Positions 17,355 to 26,626 of a stretch of DNA of 41,888 nucleotides are shown here, piece after piece. Under the pieces are notes generated by a model that was given only the letters and a program-made list of their open reading frames with translations, was not told the DNA's origin and did not search any database. This stretch comes from an uncultured Acetobacteraceae bacterium. Lineage in GTDB: Bacteria > Pseudomonadota > Alphaproteobacteria > Acetobacterales > Acetobacteraceae. A program made the translations under genes and the position numbers. The stretch spans positions 1-41,888 of the forward strand of contig CAIYDT010000112.1 in NCBI GenBank assembly GCA_903924985.1, in the 5' to 3' direction. Positions within the stretch are counted from its first letter, which is position 1. Every line of letters starts with the position of its first letter.

Positions 17355-17777
17355 CTACCCGACGATTTCAGTGCCCGCGAAGAAATAGGCGATCTCGATC
17401 GCGGCGTTCTCCGGGCTGTCGGAGCCGTGCACGGAATTGGCCTCGATGCTTTCCGCGAACTTCTTGCGAATGGTGCCATCGGCGGCGTTCGCGGGATTGG
17501 TGGCGCCCATGACTTCGCGGTTGCGGGCGACCGCGTTGTCGCCTTCCAGGACCTGCACCACGACGGGGCCGGAGGTCATGAAGGTCACCAGATCGCGGAA
17601 GAACGGGCGGGCGGCATGCACGCCGTAGAAGGCCTCGGCCTGGGCAGTGGTCATGTGGATGCGCTTCTGGGCGACGATTCGAAGGCCGGCGGCTTCGAGG
17701 CAGGCATTGACCTGGCCGGTCAGGTTCCGGCGGGTCGCGTCGGGCTTGATGATGGAGAAAGTGCGTTCGGTCGCCAT
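17355..17777 (-). CDS. ndk: Nucleoside-diphosphate kinase
   Basis: A 140-residue enzyme that transfers the gamma-phosphate of ATP to nucleoside diphosphates through a phosphohistidine. The active-site signature SVHGSD places the catalytic histidine at residue 117. The opening [15 protein letters not shown] (Lys11 for phosphate binding) and the length match bacterial Ndk. AGGAGG precedes the ATG at 17777, which fixes the start. It is probably the first gene of a two-gene unit with the DoxX protein. In the cytoplasm it balances NTP and dNTP pools. Confidence 0.98.
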   Translation of the reverse strand: MATERTFSIIKPDATRRNLTGQVNACLEAAGLRIVAQKRIHMTTAQAEAFYGVHAARPFFRDLVTFMTSGPVVVQVLEGDNAVARNREVMGATNPANAADGTIRKKFAESIEANSVHGSDSPENAAIEIAYFFAGTEIVG

Positions 17778-17962
17778 GGCGGCCTCCTGGAGAAAAGTTG
17801 GGGGTGTGGGTTCGGCCGGGGCTTTAGACGGTCGGGTCGGGTGCGGCAACCCCGTCAGTCGTGGCGCCGGCAAGAGGCGACAACGATGCGCTGGTCGGAT
17901 TTCCCCGGCCACCTCACGCGTTGTATAAGCAGCCCTGAAGTCACCGAGAAGGAAACGCTGCC

Positions 17963-18412
17963 ATGGCCGGCCTCTACTACGAAGAATTCTCCGTCGGGCT
18001 GGAAATCGTCCACCCCTGGACCCGCACCGTCACCGAGACGGACAACGTGCTGTTCACGTCCATGACCATGAACGTGCAGCCGCTGCACTTGGACGCCGCG
18101 TTCGCCGCCAAGACCGAATTCGGCAAGCCGCTGGTGAACTCCATTTTTACCCTCGGTCTGATGGTCGGCATCAGCGTCAACGACACCACCATCGGTACCA
18201 CCGTGGGCAACCTGGGGTTCAGCGACGTCAAATTCCCCAAGCCCGTCTTCGCCGGCGACACCCTGCGGGTGCGCACCAAGGTGCTGGCGATGCGCGAAAG
18301 CCGCTCCCGCCCCGATGTCGGGATCGTGGATTTCGAGCACACCTGCTGGAACCAGCGGGACGAGATGGTTGCCATTTGCCGGCGGCAGGCCATGATGCGG
18401 AAGAAACCCTGA
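17963..18412 (+). CDS. MaoC-family (hot-dog) dehydratase
   Basis: A 149-residue single hot-dog domain protein. The hydratase-2-type region [22 protein letters not shown] supplies the Asp/His pair that acts on enoyl-CoA in the family, and [17 protein letters not shown] and [23 protein letters not shown] complete the fold. Such short MaoC proteins hydrate trans-enoyl-CoA thioesters, including mesaconyl-CoA or beta-methyl-type substrates. The specific substrate is not evident. The FAH-family gene starts 10 bp after the stop with a GAGGAG ribosome binding site, so the two form an operon. Confidence 0.9.
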   Translation: MAGLYYEEFSVGLEIVHPWTRTVTETDNVLFTSMTMNVQPLHLDAAFAAKTEFGKPLVNSIFTLGLMVGISVNDTTIGTTVGNLGFSDVKFPKPVFAGDTLRVRTKVLAMRESRSRPDVGIVDFEHTCWNQRDEMVAICRRQAMMRKKP

Positions 18413-18422
18413 GGAGACGAAC

Positions 18423-19208
18423 ATGCGCTGGGCACGCTTCGAAAAGAACGGCCAACCCTGCTACGCCGTGATCGAGGGAGATACCGTCATCCCCGTCCGC
18501 GGCTCCCCCTTCGAGGCGTGGGAACGCACGCCCGAGCGGCTGAAACTGGCCGACGTGAAGCTGCTGGTGCCGGTGGTGCCCCCCACCTTCTATGCCGCCG
18601 GGATGAACTACGCCGAACATGTCCGTGAGGTCGCGGTGAAACTCGGGCGCGAACCCGACCTGCCCCCCAACGCCGACGCCGGCTACCGCACGGTCAACGC
18701 CCTGATCGCGGATGGGGAAAACATCGTCATCCCCGCGGACGCCACCGACCTGGTGCAGTACGAGGGCGAGCTGGTCGTGGTCATCGGCCGCAAGTGTAAG
18801 CACCTCACCCGCGAAAACGCCCTGTCGGCGGTACTCGGCTACACCATCGGCAACGACGTGAGCGAGCGCACCTGGCAGAAATCCGACCGCACCCTGTGGC
18901 GCGCCAAGAACACAGATACGTTCAAGCCGATGGGCCCGTGGATCGAAACCGACGTGAAGCTGGAAGACCTCCGCACCACCGTCCGGCTGAATGGCGAGGA
19001 GAAGATCACGTTCGAGACCAACAAGATGATCCACGGCGTGGTGGATTTCCTGGTGGCGATGACGACGTGTTTGACGCTCTACCCCGGCGATGTGCTGTGG
19101 ATGGGCACCGAGGGCGCCACCGCGAATATGAAGCACGGCGACGTGTGTGAGATCGAGATATCGGGGATCGGCACGCTGCGGAATCCGGTGGTGCGGGAGG
19201 GGATGTAG
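18423..19208 (+). CDS. Fumarylacetoacetate hydrolase (FAH) family protein
   Basis: A 261-residue protein with the FAH C-terminal fold. Metal ligands are visible: Glu114 and Glu116 in QYEGEL, and Asp145 in TIGNDVSER. PVVPPTFYAAGMNYAEH marks the start of the domain and YPGDVLWMGTEGATANMKHGD its end. The family includes acylpyruvate hydrolases, 2-keto-4-pentenoate hydratases and oxaloacetate or citramalyl-type enzymes, which split or hydrate ring-cleavage products. Together with the adjacent MaoC dehydratase this suggests the late steps of a dicarboxylate or aromatic degradation route. It converges with the PRISE-type gene. Confidence 0.92.
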   Translation: MRWARFEKNGQPCYAVIEGDTVIPVRGSPFEAWERTPERLKLADVKLLVPVVPPTFYAAGMNYAEHVREVAVKLGREPDLPPNADAGYRTVNALIADGENIVIPADATDLVQYEGELVVVIGRKCKHLTRENALSAVLGYTIGNDVSERTWQKSDRTLWRAKNTDTFKPMGPWIETDVKLEDLRTTVRLNGEEKITFETNKMIHGVVDFLVAMTTCLTLYPGDVLWMGTEGATANMKHGDVCEIEISGIGTLRNPVVREGM

Positions 19209-19218
19209 CTCGACGATT

Positions 19219-20268
19219 TCAGGGAGGCGGTAACAACCGCTTCTCCTGAAACACTCGGAACCATTTGCGGAACATTGCTTCGGTATCCATCACCTCGTTA
19301 AACCCGGCCTGCGCGATCTTGATCGTCGAAACGATCGACGCCGGACCGGGTTCTGTTTGCCCGAACCGCATCTGATAGTCGGCGTATTCCATCGACAGGC
19401 CGACGAAGTCCCGCAACCGCGGTGACACCAGGCTGTACCGGGCGCGCACGGCATTCCAGGCCACATCCGATACAGACCGTAACGAGAACGGCACCGTTTT
19501 CCCCGGCGTCATACCGACCGCCTCGGCGATGGCCGGCCACACATTCTCCCACACGAACACATCGCCGTTCGTGACGTTGAACGTTTCGTTGCGCGCGGCC
19601 TCGGCTTCACCCGCCCAGGCGATGGCGCGGGCCAGCAGGTCGCCGTCCACTGCCTGACCGACGCGTGCCGCACCGCCGGGGTAGGGCAGCACGGTCCCCT
19701 GTTCCCGCATCAACGCCGCGTAGACCCCCAGCGCCGGGATCAGGTTCATGGCGCCGCCGATCGCCTCCCCCACGATCAGCACGGGGCGCAGGATGGTCCA
19801 TGGGACGGACTTCGAACGCAGGTAATCCTCCTGAGCCCAGTAGAAATTCGGCTGCTCGCGCATTTCCGAGCGGCCCTCGCGCGCGGGCACCTTCATGGGA
19901 CGGACGTGAACCCCGTAGGCTTTGGTGCCTTGCAGCAACGTCACATGCCGCAGGCCCGGCGCCGCGGCGATCAGGGGTTCCAATAGATTTCGCAGCATCG
20001 CGTCGTTGACGCGGATTTGCGCCTCGTCGCGCCAGCCATCCACCAAACCGGGGAGTTCGTACAGCGCCGCGTAAACCAGATGCGTCACATCCCGCCAGGA
20101 CGCAGCGGCCGCCCGGCACGCGGCGGCGTCCGTCAAATCCACCGCCATGTGCCGCGCCCCATGCAAATCCGGGGGCACGCGCCGCGACAGCGCAATCGCT
20201 CGTGAACCGAAATGCTTCAGCGCGGCTGTGCCAACCAGCCCCGTCGCGCCGGCAATCAGAACGGTCAC
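19219..20268 (-). CDS. PRISE-type SDR (enone reductase-like)
   Basis: A 349-residue extended short-chain dehydrogenase. The NADP-binding motif GATGLVG starts at residue 7. Instead of the usual YxxxK it has the pair seen in plant progesterone 5-beta-reductase/iridoid synthase (PRISE) proteins: Lys116 in LLQGTKAYG and Tyr143 in PNFYWAQED. The family reduces C=C bonds of enones or enals with NADPH. The GTG start at 20268 overlaps the TGA of the NtaA-type monooxygenase gene (GTGA), implying coupled translation and a shared pathway. A second GTG lies 6 bp upstream. Confidence 0.82.
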   Translation of the reverse strand: MTVLIAGATGLVGTAALKHFGSRAIALSRRVPPDLHGARHMAVDLTDAAACRAAAASWRDVTHLVYAALYELPGLVDGWRDEAQIRVNDAMLRNLLEPLIAAAPGLRHVTLLQGTKAYGVHVRPMKVPAREGRSEMREQPNFYWAQEDYLRSKSVPWTILRPVLIVGEAIGGAMNLIPALGVYAALMREQGTVLPYPGGAARVGQAVDGDLLARAIAWAGEAEAARNETFNVTNGDVFVWENVWPAIAEAVGMTPGKTVPFSLRSVSDVAWNAVRARYSLVSPRLRDFVGLSMEYADYQMRFGQTEPGPASIVSTIKIAQAGFNEVMDTEAMFRKWFRVFQEKRLLPPP

Positions 20269-21602
20269 TTCCACCAGCCGCGTTCGGGCATCCCCAGCCC
20301 GAGGTTGTCCCGCAGCGTCGCGCCCTTGTATTCCTTCTGGTAGATGCCGCGCCGTTGCAGTTCGGGGACGACGAAGCGCACGAAATCCTCGAACGTTCCC
20401 GGCGTATGGGTGCCGGCGATCACGAACCCGTCGCAGGCGCGTTCCACGAACCATTGCTCCAGCCGGTCGGCGATGTCCTTGGCGCTGCCGACGATGGCGT
20501 TGTGGGTGCGGCCGCGGCGGGTCACGGTGAGGAAGTCGCGCACCGTCGGGTTGCGGCCGATCACCTGCATCACCCGGTTGCGCATGGCATGCATGCCGGA
20601 CATGCCTTCGAGTTCCTCCTCGGAGAAAGCCTCATCCATGCCCTTGGTTTTGAAGTCGAAGTTCAGCGCTTCGGATAATAGCGACAACCCATCGACTTCG
20701 CGGTACAGCGACTCGATCAGCGCCATTTTATCCTCGGCCTCCATGCGGGTTTCCCCAACGACCGGGTAGGCAATGGTGTTGACCGTCACCTTGTCCGGGT
20801 CGCGGCCGTGGCCGGCGATGGCGTCCTTGAATTCCTTGTATTGCTGCTTGCCATCCTCGATGTCGTGGTATGCGACGAACACGGTTTCAGCCCAGCGCGC
20901 CGAAAAAATCTTCCCCCGAGGCGACGACCCCGCCTGGATCACCACCGGGTGCCCCTGCGGCGACCGCGGCACGGTGAACGTGCCGTGTGTCTTCAGATAT
21001 TTCCCGTCATATTCCTGCCGGTGCACCTTTTCGGGATGCGCGAACAGCCCCGATTTTTTGTCCACCACCAGGGCGTCGTCCTCCCAACTGTCCCAGCAAT
21101 TGAGCACGATTTCCATGAACTCATCGGCGCGATCGTAACGGGCGTCGTGCTCCATATGCACGTCGCGGCCCATGTTGTGCGCTTCGCCGTCGTTGACCGA
21201 GGTCACCACGTTCCAGGCGGCCCGCCCGCCGATCATCAGATCCACCGTCTGCAGGCGGCGGGCAACGTCGAACGGCTCATAGTAGGTGGTCGATGCCGTC
21301 GAACCGATGCCCAGGCATTTCGTCCCGAAGCCCATCGCCATCAGACAGGCGACCGGGTCCATCTTCACCACGCGCACGCCGTTGGCCACGACCTCGGCCG
21401 GGTTGCCGCCGTAGATGTCGGGCATTGCCAGGCGGTCGTCGAAGAAGCCCATATGGAACTTGCCGGCTTCCAGCACCTGCCCGATGTGCTGGTAGTAGGC
21501 GGCGGTGGTGAAGTCGGTGCGTGCCTCGGGGTGGCGCCAGGCGCTGGCCAGGGTTGTACAGTTCTGGGCCTGAAGGAAGCCCACCATCGTCATCTGGCGC
21601 AT
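20265..21602 (-). CDS. NtaA/SnaA/DszA-family flavin-dependent monooxygenase
   Basis: A 445-residue LLM enzyme of the two-component type. These FMNH2-using oxygenases act on nitrilotriacetate, EDTA, dibenzothiophene sulfone or alkyl substrates and need a separate flavin reductase. Signatures are MVGFLQAQNCTTLASAWRHP at the N-terminus, MGFFDDRLAMPDIYGG, STASTTYYEPFDVARRLQTVD, GRAAWNVVTSVNDGEAHNMG, and HPVVIQAGSSPRGKIFSARWAE. GGAGAG precedes the ATG at 21602. No flavin reductase gene lies nearby. It overlaps the PRISE-type gene by 4 bp. Confidence 0.93.
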   Translation of the reverse strand: MRQMTMVGFLQAQNCTTLASAWRHPEARTDFTTAAYYQHIGQVLEAGKFHMGFFDDRLAMPDIYGGNPAEVVANGVRVVKMDPVACLMAMGFGTKCLGIGSTASTTYYEPFDVARRLQTVDLMIGGRAAWNVVTSVNDGEAHNMGRDVHMEHDARYDRADEFMEIVLNCWDSWEDDALVVDKKSGLFAHPEKVHRQEYDGKYLKTHGTFTVPRSPQGHPVVIQAGSSPRGKIFSARWAETVFVAYHDIEDGKQQYKEFKDAIAGHGRDPDKVTVNTIAYPVVGETRMEAEDKMALIESLYREVDGLSLLSEALNFDFKTKGMDEAFSEEELEGMSGMHAMRNRVMQVIGRNPTVRDFLTVTRRGRTHNAIVGSAKDIADRLEQWFVERACDGFVIAGTHTPGTFEDFVRFVVPELQRRGIYQKEYKGATLRDNLGLGMPERGWWK

Positions 21603-21669
21603 GCGTTCGCTCTCCGTTTCTTGCTGCTGGCGAGTATACCGTTCGTCGCCGCCGCGGCAACGCGAAGGG

Positions 21670-23223
21670 CTACTTCGTCGGCCGCAAGCTCATCGCAAAC
21701 GACAACTCGTCCCCCCGAGCCTCGTAGGTCAGGCCCTTTTTGGTGGCCCAGGTGTTGACCGTGAAATACACCGGCACCACGCCCATATCCTCTACCGCGA
21801 TCTCCGCCGCTCGGGCGTACAGCGCGTTGCGTTTGGTGTCGTCCAGGGTGCGCAAAGCCTCCCCCAACGCCGCATCGAAGGCCGCGTTCGACCAGCGGCC
21901 GCGGTTGGAGGGGCCCATGCCGGTCTTGGGATCGTAGGTCGCCATCAGGGCCGTCAGCGGGGATGATGCCTCCCCGGACCCAACCCAACCCGACAGCATC
22001 ATGCTGAACTCCAGCTTGCTGCCGCGGCTGAACAGCATGGCGGCGGGCATGGTCTGCACCTCGGTCTTGATGCCGATGCGCGCCAGCATCTGCCCCACCG
22101 CCTGCGTCACCTGCGCGTCACTGGGGTAACGGTCGTTGGAGCCGGCCAGCACCACGCTGAACCCGTTTTCCCAACCGGCTTCCTTCATCAGGCGCTTCGC
22201 CAGGTCGGGGTCGTAGGGAATGGGCGGTAGATTGGGACTGGCACCGGGCGTGCTGGGCGGGATGTATTGCCCGGCGGGATGGGCCTGCCCGCTGAGTAGC
22301 TTCTCCGCCAGCCCCTGCCGGTTGATGGCATAACTCACCGCCCGCCGCACCCGTGCATCGCGCAACGGGTTTCTGTCCAATTTCGCACCGTTCGCGTCGC
22401 TGATCCCCGGCGAAACATCCCGCGCGGAGTCCATATGCAAATAAATGATGCGGAACGCGTCGCACTCGAACAGGGACAGATTGGGCTGCGCGGCGATGCG
22501 GGCGCGATCGACGGCTGGCACGCCTTCGATAATGTCCACATCCCCCGCCAGCAGCGCGGCAACCCGAGCGGCGTCGCCGGGAATGGCTCGGCGAGTGACG
22601 CGGTCCCAGGGTTCGGCGCCGCCCCAGTAGGTGGGGTTTTTCGCCAACGTCAGATGATCCGCCGACACCCACTCGATGAAACGATAGGGACCCGTTCCAA
22701 TGGCGGCGAGGCCGCTGTTGAAATCGGAGGTCGTTTTGCCCTCGGCCGCGTGCCTGGAAACGACCGCGACCTGGCCGAGGTCGACCGGCAGCGTCGGGGC
22801 CGGCCCCTTGGTGTGGAAACGGATCGTGAGCGGATCGACGATCTCGGTTCTGTCGATCAGCTTGGTATATTGCGAATACGAGGACGGGCTATTGGGCACG
22901 TTCGGGGCTCGGGCGATCGAGAATGCAACGTCTTCCGCCGTGAACGCGCCGCCGTCGTGGAAGGTGACGTTCGGGCGGAGCTTGAATTCCCAGATGTCGT
23001 CGGCAACCGTCTTCCAGGACGTCGCCAGGCCCGGCACCGCTTCGCCGCGCGAGCCGGTCAGTACCAGCGTATCGAAAATGTGGTGGAAGACGGCGGAGTT
23101 TGGCGTGTAGACGTGGTAGTGTGGGTCAATGGAGCTGGCGTCGGTCCGCACCGCCATTTTGACTTCGGCGGCCTGGGCGGTCAGCGGCAGCAGCGCGGCG
23201 CAGGCCATTAATAAGCGGCGCAT
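21670..23223 (-). CDS. ABC transporter substrate-binding protein, family 5
   Basis: A 517-residue periplasmic binding protein of the peptide/nickel/opine type. The ATG at 23223 gives a Sec signal peptide (MRRLLMACAALLPLTAQA before AEVKMAVRTD). SSIDPHYHVYTPNSAVFHHIFDTLV, the HDGGAFTAEDVAFSI motif and the large lobe ending in VYFTVNTWATKKGLTYEARGD are standard for the family. It would bind an oligopeptide or similar organic ligand and hand it to a Dpp-type permease. No permease or ATPase genes are nearby. The start is 2 bp from the stop of the enoyl-CoA hydratase-like gene, so both are co-transcribed. Confidence 0.92.
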   Translation of the reverse strand: MRRLLMACAALLPLTAQAAEVKMAVRTDASSIDPHYHVYTPNSAVFHHIFDTLVLTGSRGEAVPGLATSWKTVADDIWEFKLRPNVTFHDGGAFTAEDVAFSIARAPNVPNSPSSYSQYTKLIDRTEIVDPLTIRFHTKGPAPTLPVDLGQVAVVSRHAAEGKTTSDFNSGLAAIGTGPYRFIEWVSADHLTLAKNPTYWGGAEPWDRVTRRAIPGDAARVAALLAGDVDIIEGVPAVDRARIAAQPNLSLFECDAFRIIYLHMDSARDVSPGISDANGAKLDRNPLRDARVRRAVSYAINRQGLAEKLLSGQAHPAGQYIPPSTPGASPNLPPIPYDPDLAKRLMKEAGWENGFSVVLAGSNDRYPSDAQVTQAVGQMLARIGIKTEVQTMPAAMLFSRGSKLEFSMMLSGWVGSGEASSPLTALMATYDPKTGMGPSNRGRWSNAAFDAALGEALRTLDDTKRNALYARAAEIAVEDMGVVPVYFTVNTWATKKGLTYEARGDELSFAMSLRPTK

Positions 23224-23225
23224 GA

Positions 23226-23993
23226 TCAACGACCTTTCCACACAGGCTTACGCTTCTCGATGAACGCCTGCCGCGCCTCCTGCGCGTCTTCGGTCCGCGA
23301 CAGCATCACCGTCACCCCCTGTTCCCACCGGTAGCCGTCGCGCGGCGGCATGTGCATGGTCGTGTTCATCGACTGTTTGGCGTAGTGCATTCCAACCGGG
23401 GTTTTGGAGGCGATTTCAGTCGCGATCTTCATTGCCTCCGGCATCAATTGCTCCAGCGGCACGCAGCATTCCGCCACGCCGGTGCGATACAGCTCATCCG
23501 CCGGCACCCGCCACCCGGTGAAGAACATCCGCCGCGCCCGGGATTTGCCGAACAGGGTTTGCAGCATGGCGGCCCCGCCGGCGAGGCCCACGTCGATTTC
23601 CGGCATGCCCAGCACGGCGTTTTCCGAGCACAGGATGATGTCGCAATGCGCGACCAGCCCGAGTCCCGCGCCCAACGCCGGCCCATTCACCGCGGCGATC
23701 ACCGGCTTGGAGCATTCCTGGATCGCGTTGAAACTCTCCCGCGCCAAGCGGTTGAAATGCCAGTATTCCCCCTTGTTGTCGGGGTTTGGACGCTCCCGCA
23801 TGTCGGCCCCGGCGGAGAACATCTTGCCGGTGCCGGTCAGGATGACGACCCGCACATCCTCCCGGTCGGTCATGGAGTCGAAGGTGGCGATCAACTCCTG
23901 CCGGAATTCGGAGTTCTGGGCGTTGACCGGCGGGCGGTCCATGACGACGGTAGCGATGTAGTCTTTGACGGTGACTTTGACGGATCCGGTCAT
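23226..23993 (-). CDS. Enoyl-CoA hydratase/isomerase family protein
   Basis: A 255-residue crotonase-superfamily protein with the ATG at 23993 after GAGGGA. The oxyanion-hole segments are FSAGADMRE (about 59-67) and NGPALGAGLGLVAHCDI (about 103-119). One catalytic glutamate equivalent is present in GMPEIDVG (Glu132). The other, normally in a C-E-L-A context after the GGG, is replaced by glycine (GAGLGLVA). It may therefore be an isomerase, hydrolase or lyase rather than a canonical hydratase. It is divergent from the acyl-CoA ligase gene across 79 bp and probably belongs to the same pathway. Confidence 0.9.
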   Translation of the reverse strand: MTGSVKVTVKDYIATVVMDRPPVNAQNSEFRQELIATFDSMTDREDVRVVILTGTGKMFSAGADMRERPNPDNKGEYWHFNRLARESFNAIQECSKPVIAAVNGPALGAGLGLVAHCDIILCSENAVLGMPEIDVGLAGGAAMLQTLFGKSRARRMFFTGWRVPADELYRTGVAECCVPLEQLMPEAMKIATEIASKTPVGMHYAKQSMNTTMHMPPRDGYRWEQGVTVMLSRTEDAQEARQAFIEKRKPVWKGR

Positions 23994-24072
23994 GGTGGCG
24001 TTTCCCTCGGTTGGCGTTAGGACCGGCTGTGCCATACGTTCGGCATTGGGTCCAGCACGAGGGAATTGGGCG

Positions 24073-25698
24073 ATGTCCATCTACGAACAGCATCTCGACC
24101 GCACGCCAGCCAATTACGTGCCGCTGTCGCCGGTGTCCTTCCTCACCCGTACCGTCGGCATCTACCCCAACCGGGTCGCGGTCATTCATGGGGAGCGCCG
24201 TTATACCTACGCCCAGTTCGCCGAACGCTGCCGCCGTCTGGCATCGTCGCTGGCCAAGGCCGGCATCGGCAAGGGCGACACGATCGCCATCATGGCCCCC
24301 AACACCCCCGAAATGCTGGAGGCCCACTACGCCGTCCCCATGCTCGGCGCCGTGCTGTGCTGCATTAACACCCGCCTGGATGCCGGCGCCGTGGGGTTTA
24401 TCCTGCAACACAGCGAGGCCAAGGTCGTCATGACCGACCGCGAATACGCCGCGGTCATGGACTCAGCGTTGAAACAGGCTGGCACCAACCCCCTGGTCGT
24501 CGATATCGACGATCCCGTTGCCCCGCCCGGCGCGATGGTCGGCTCAGTCGAGTACGAAGCGTTCCTCAGGGACGGCGACCCCAACCATGCGGAGAAATTA
24601 CCCGACGACGAGTGGCAGGCCATCGCCCTCGGCTACACCTCCGGCACCACCGGCAACCCCAAAGGCGTGGTGGCGCACCACCGAGGGGCGTACCTGAACG
24701 CCTGCGCCAACGCGCTGACCTTTGGGCTGTCGCCGAAAAGCGTCTACCTGTGGACGCTGCCAATGTTTCACTGCAACGGCTGGACCTACACCTGGGCGGT
24801 GACCCTGGCCGGCGGCACGCATGTCTGCCTGCGGCGGGTGGAACCGGCCCCCATCTTCGCCGCCATCGCCGAACACGGCGTCACCCACATGTGCGGCGCC
24901 CCGGTGGTGCTGTCGATGCTGATCCACGCCCCAGCCGAGGCACGCCGGCCCTTGCCGCACAGCGTCCAGATCGCGACGGGCGGCGCCGCGCCGCCCTCGA
25001 CCGTTATCGCTGGGATGGAGGAAATGGGCTTCGCCGTCACGCACCTGTATGGCCTGACCGAAACCTACGGCCCCTCCACCGTTTGCCTGTGGCAGCCGGG
25101 CCTCGACGAACTGCCGATCGACGAAAAATCCGCCTTCATGGCGCGCCAGGGTGTCGCGACCCCGATGCTGCAGGAGGCCGCGGTGATGGACCCCGCCACC
25201 ATGACCAGACTGCCGGCCGACGGCACGTCGATGGGTGAGCTGATGCTGCGCGGCAACACGGTCATGAAGGGCTACCTGAAAAACGTCGCCGCGACGGATG
25301 AGGCCTTCGCCGGCGGCTGGTTCCACTCCGGCGACCTCGCGGTGATGCATCCCGACGGCTACGTGGAGATCAAGGACCGCGCGAAGGACATTATTATATC
25401 CGGTGGGGAGAATATTTCGTCCCTCGAAGTCGAGGAGGTCCTCTACAAGCACCCCGCCGTGATGGAGGCCGCCGTGGTCGCCCGCCCCGACGACAAATGG
25501 GGCGAGACCCCGCAGGCCTTCGTCACCCTGAAACCCGGTGCCACCGCGACACAGGCCGACATCGTCGCCTGGTGCCGCCAGCACATGGCGCACTTCAAAG
25601 CCCCCCGCCACGTCACCTTCGGGCCGCTGCCGAAGACATCAACGGGCAAAATCCAGAAATTCGAGCTGCGGGAGCGGGCGCGCGCAATCGCCCCTTGA
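24073..25698 (+). CDS. Acyl-CoA synthetase (AMP-forming)
   Basis: A 541-residue ANL-superfamily enzyme that activates a carboxylic acid to its adenylate and then to the CoA thioester. The P-loop [11 protein letters not shown] is at about 188-198, followed by [13 protein letters not shown], the ATP motif YGLTETYGP and [22 protein letters not shown]. The C-terminal catalytic lysine is in KTSTGKIQK. The HCNGWTY motif is common in medium-chain and methylmercaptopropionate-type (DmdB-like) ligases. The start at 24073 follows GGGAATTGGGCG; longer upstream frames run into the divergent promoter. Paired with the crotonase-like gene, it likely feeds a beta-oxidation-type route. Confidence 0.94.
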   Translation: MSIYEQHLDRTPANYVPLSPVSFLTRTVGIYPNRVAVIHGERRYTYAQFAERCRRLASSLAKAGIGKGDTIAIMAPNTPEMLEAHYAVPMLGAVLCCINTRLDAGAVGFILQHSEAKVVMTDREYAAVMDSALKQAGTNPLVVDIDDPVAPPGAMVGSVEYEAFLRDGDPNHAEKLPDDEWQAIALGYTSGTTGNPKGVVAHHRGAYLNACANALTFGLSPKSVYLWTLPMFHCNGWTYTWAVTLAGGTHVCLRRVEPAPIFAAIAEHGVTHMCGAPVVLSMLIHAPAEARRPLPHSVQIATGGAAPPSTVIAGMEEMGFAVTHLYGLTETYGPSTVCLWQPGLDELPIDEKSAFMARQGVATPMLQEAAVMDPATMTRLPADGTSMGELMLRGNTVMKGYLKNVAATDEAFAGGWFHSGDLAVMHPDGYVEIKDRAKDIIISGGENISSLEVEEVLYKHPAVMEAAVVARPDDKWGETPQAFVTLKPGATATQADIVAWCRQHMAHFKAPRHVTFGPLPKTSTGKIQKFELRERARAIAP

Positions 25699-25780
25699 GC
25701 CGAGCCGAAGGTCCCGCTATACGCCCCCCCTTCGCGCTTCCGGTCGGGATCGGCGGCGCCATACGCATAGGACCACCACC

Positions 25781-26005
25781 ATGAAGCCGGGCATCCACCC
25801 CATCTACCACGAGATCAACGTCATCATGACGGACGGGACGCAGTTCAAGACCCGCTCCTGCATGGGCAAACCCGGCGATACGCTGCGGCTGGACATCGAC
25901 CCGAAATCGCACCCGGCGTGGACCGGCGTGCAGCGCATCATGGACACCGGCGGCCAGGTCGCCAAGTTCAACAAGCGCTTCGCGGGCCTCGGCATCAAGG
26001 GCTGA
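25781..26005 (+). CDS. rpmE: 50S ribosomal protein L31 (bL31)
   Basis: The 74-residue product is a full-length bL31 protein ([20 protein letters not shown], then KSHPAWTG and a C-terminal [13 protein letters not shown]). The zinc-binding CxxC motif is absent, with a single Cys at TRSCMG, so it is the C-minus form. L31 bridges the two ribosomal subunits. The ATG at 25781 begins the conserved sequence, although the frame is open further upstream. It lies 82 bp after the acyl-CoA ligase and is probably independently transcribed. Confidence 0.97.
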   Translation: MKPGIHPIYHEINVIMTDGTQFKTRSCMGKPGDTLRLDIDPKSHPAWTGVQRIMDTGGQVAKFNKRFAGLGIKG

Positions 26006-26058
26006 TTTTTTCGCCGCGACCCTCTTGCGGGGTCTGCTGGGTTTCCTATCTCAACAGT

Positions 26059-26155
26059 GTCCGGAATGCCCATCAGGGGTTCCGGAGACTGAACCGGGGT
26101 CGGCCCGAGTCCGGGCGGCCTGAGATATCAACCTTGCTCTCGCAGGAGGTTTTCC
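26059..26155 (+). promoter_or_regulatory. ROSE-like RNA thermometer upstream of hsp20
   Basis: The 3' end has the diagnostic ROSE arrangement. AACCUUGCU (26130-26138) pairs with AGGAGGUU (26144-26151): A-U, A-U, C-G, C-G, U-A, U-G, a bulged G26136, C-G and U-A around a CUCGC loop. This covers the Shine-Dalgarno, and UUGCU is the conserved anti-SD. An upstream stem (UCCGGAA 26060-26066 with UUCCGGA 26080-26086, extended by CCC/GGG) matches the multi-hairpin 5'UTR of known ROSE elements. It is expected to melt on heat shock and allow translation. Confidence 0.82.
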
Positions 26156-26623
26156 ATGACGACGTTCGATTTCTCCCCGTTGTTCCGTACCGCCATCGGT
26201 TTCGACCGTTTGGCACGCTTGGCCGACACCGCCGCTTCGGCGACCGAGGCCAGCTACCCCCCCTACAATATCGCGAAGATCGGCGATGACTCCTACCGCC
26301 TGACCATGGCGGTTGCTGGGTTCAGCGCGGCCGACCTCGATCTCGTGGCCAAGGACAATACCCTTGTGATCACTGGCCGGATCGCCGGAGACGCGCCCAA
26401 GGCCGAACTGCTGTATCGCGGCATCGCCGGCCGCCCGTTCGAGCGCCGCTTCGTGCTGGCGGATCATGTCGTGGTGGAGGGCGCCGACCTCCAGAATGGC
26501 CTGCTGCACGTGTCCCTGAGGCGCGTGGTGCCGGAGGCGCTGAAGCCCCGCCGCATCGCGATCGGTGGCACGACCCCGGCCGCGATCGCCAACGACCCGG
26601 CGCCGTCCGTCCGGGCGGCGTAA
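26156..26623 (+). CDS. Small heat-shock protein, Hsp20/IbpA family
   Basis: A 155-residue alpha-crystallin-domain chaperone that holds unfolding proteins for later refolding. The opening MTTFDFSPLFRTAIGFDRL and YPPYNIAKIGDDSYRLTMAVAGF are typical of the rhizobial and alphaproteobacterial IbpA-like group. GRPFERRFVLADHVVVEGADLQNGLLHVSL forms the C-terminal strands of the domain (about 35-130). An IxI-type tail is only weakly present (RIAI). Translation is probably heat-controlled by the ROSE-like leader. A strong bidirectional terminator follows. Confidence 0.95.
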   Translation: MTTFDFSPLFRTAIGFDRLARLADTAASATEASYPPYNIAKIGDDSYRLTMAVAGFSAADLDLVAKDNTLVITGRIAGDAPKAELLYRGIAGRPFERRFVLADHVVVEGADLQNGLLHVSLRRVVPEALKPRRIAIGGTTPAAIANDPAPSVRAA

Positions 26624-26626
26624 CCG

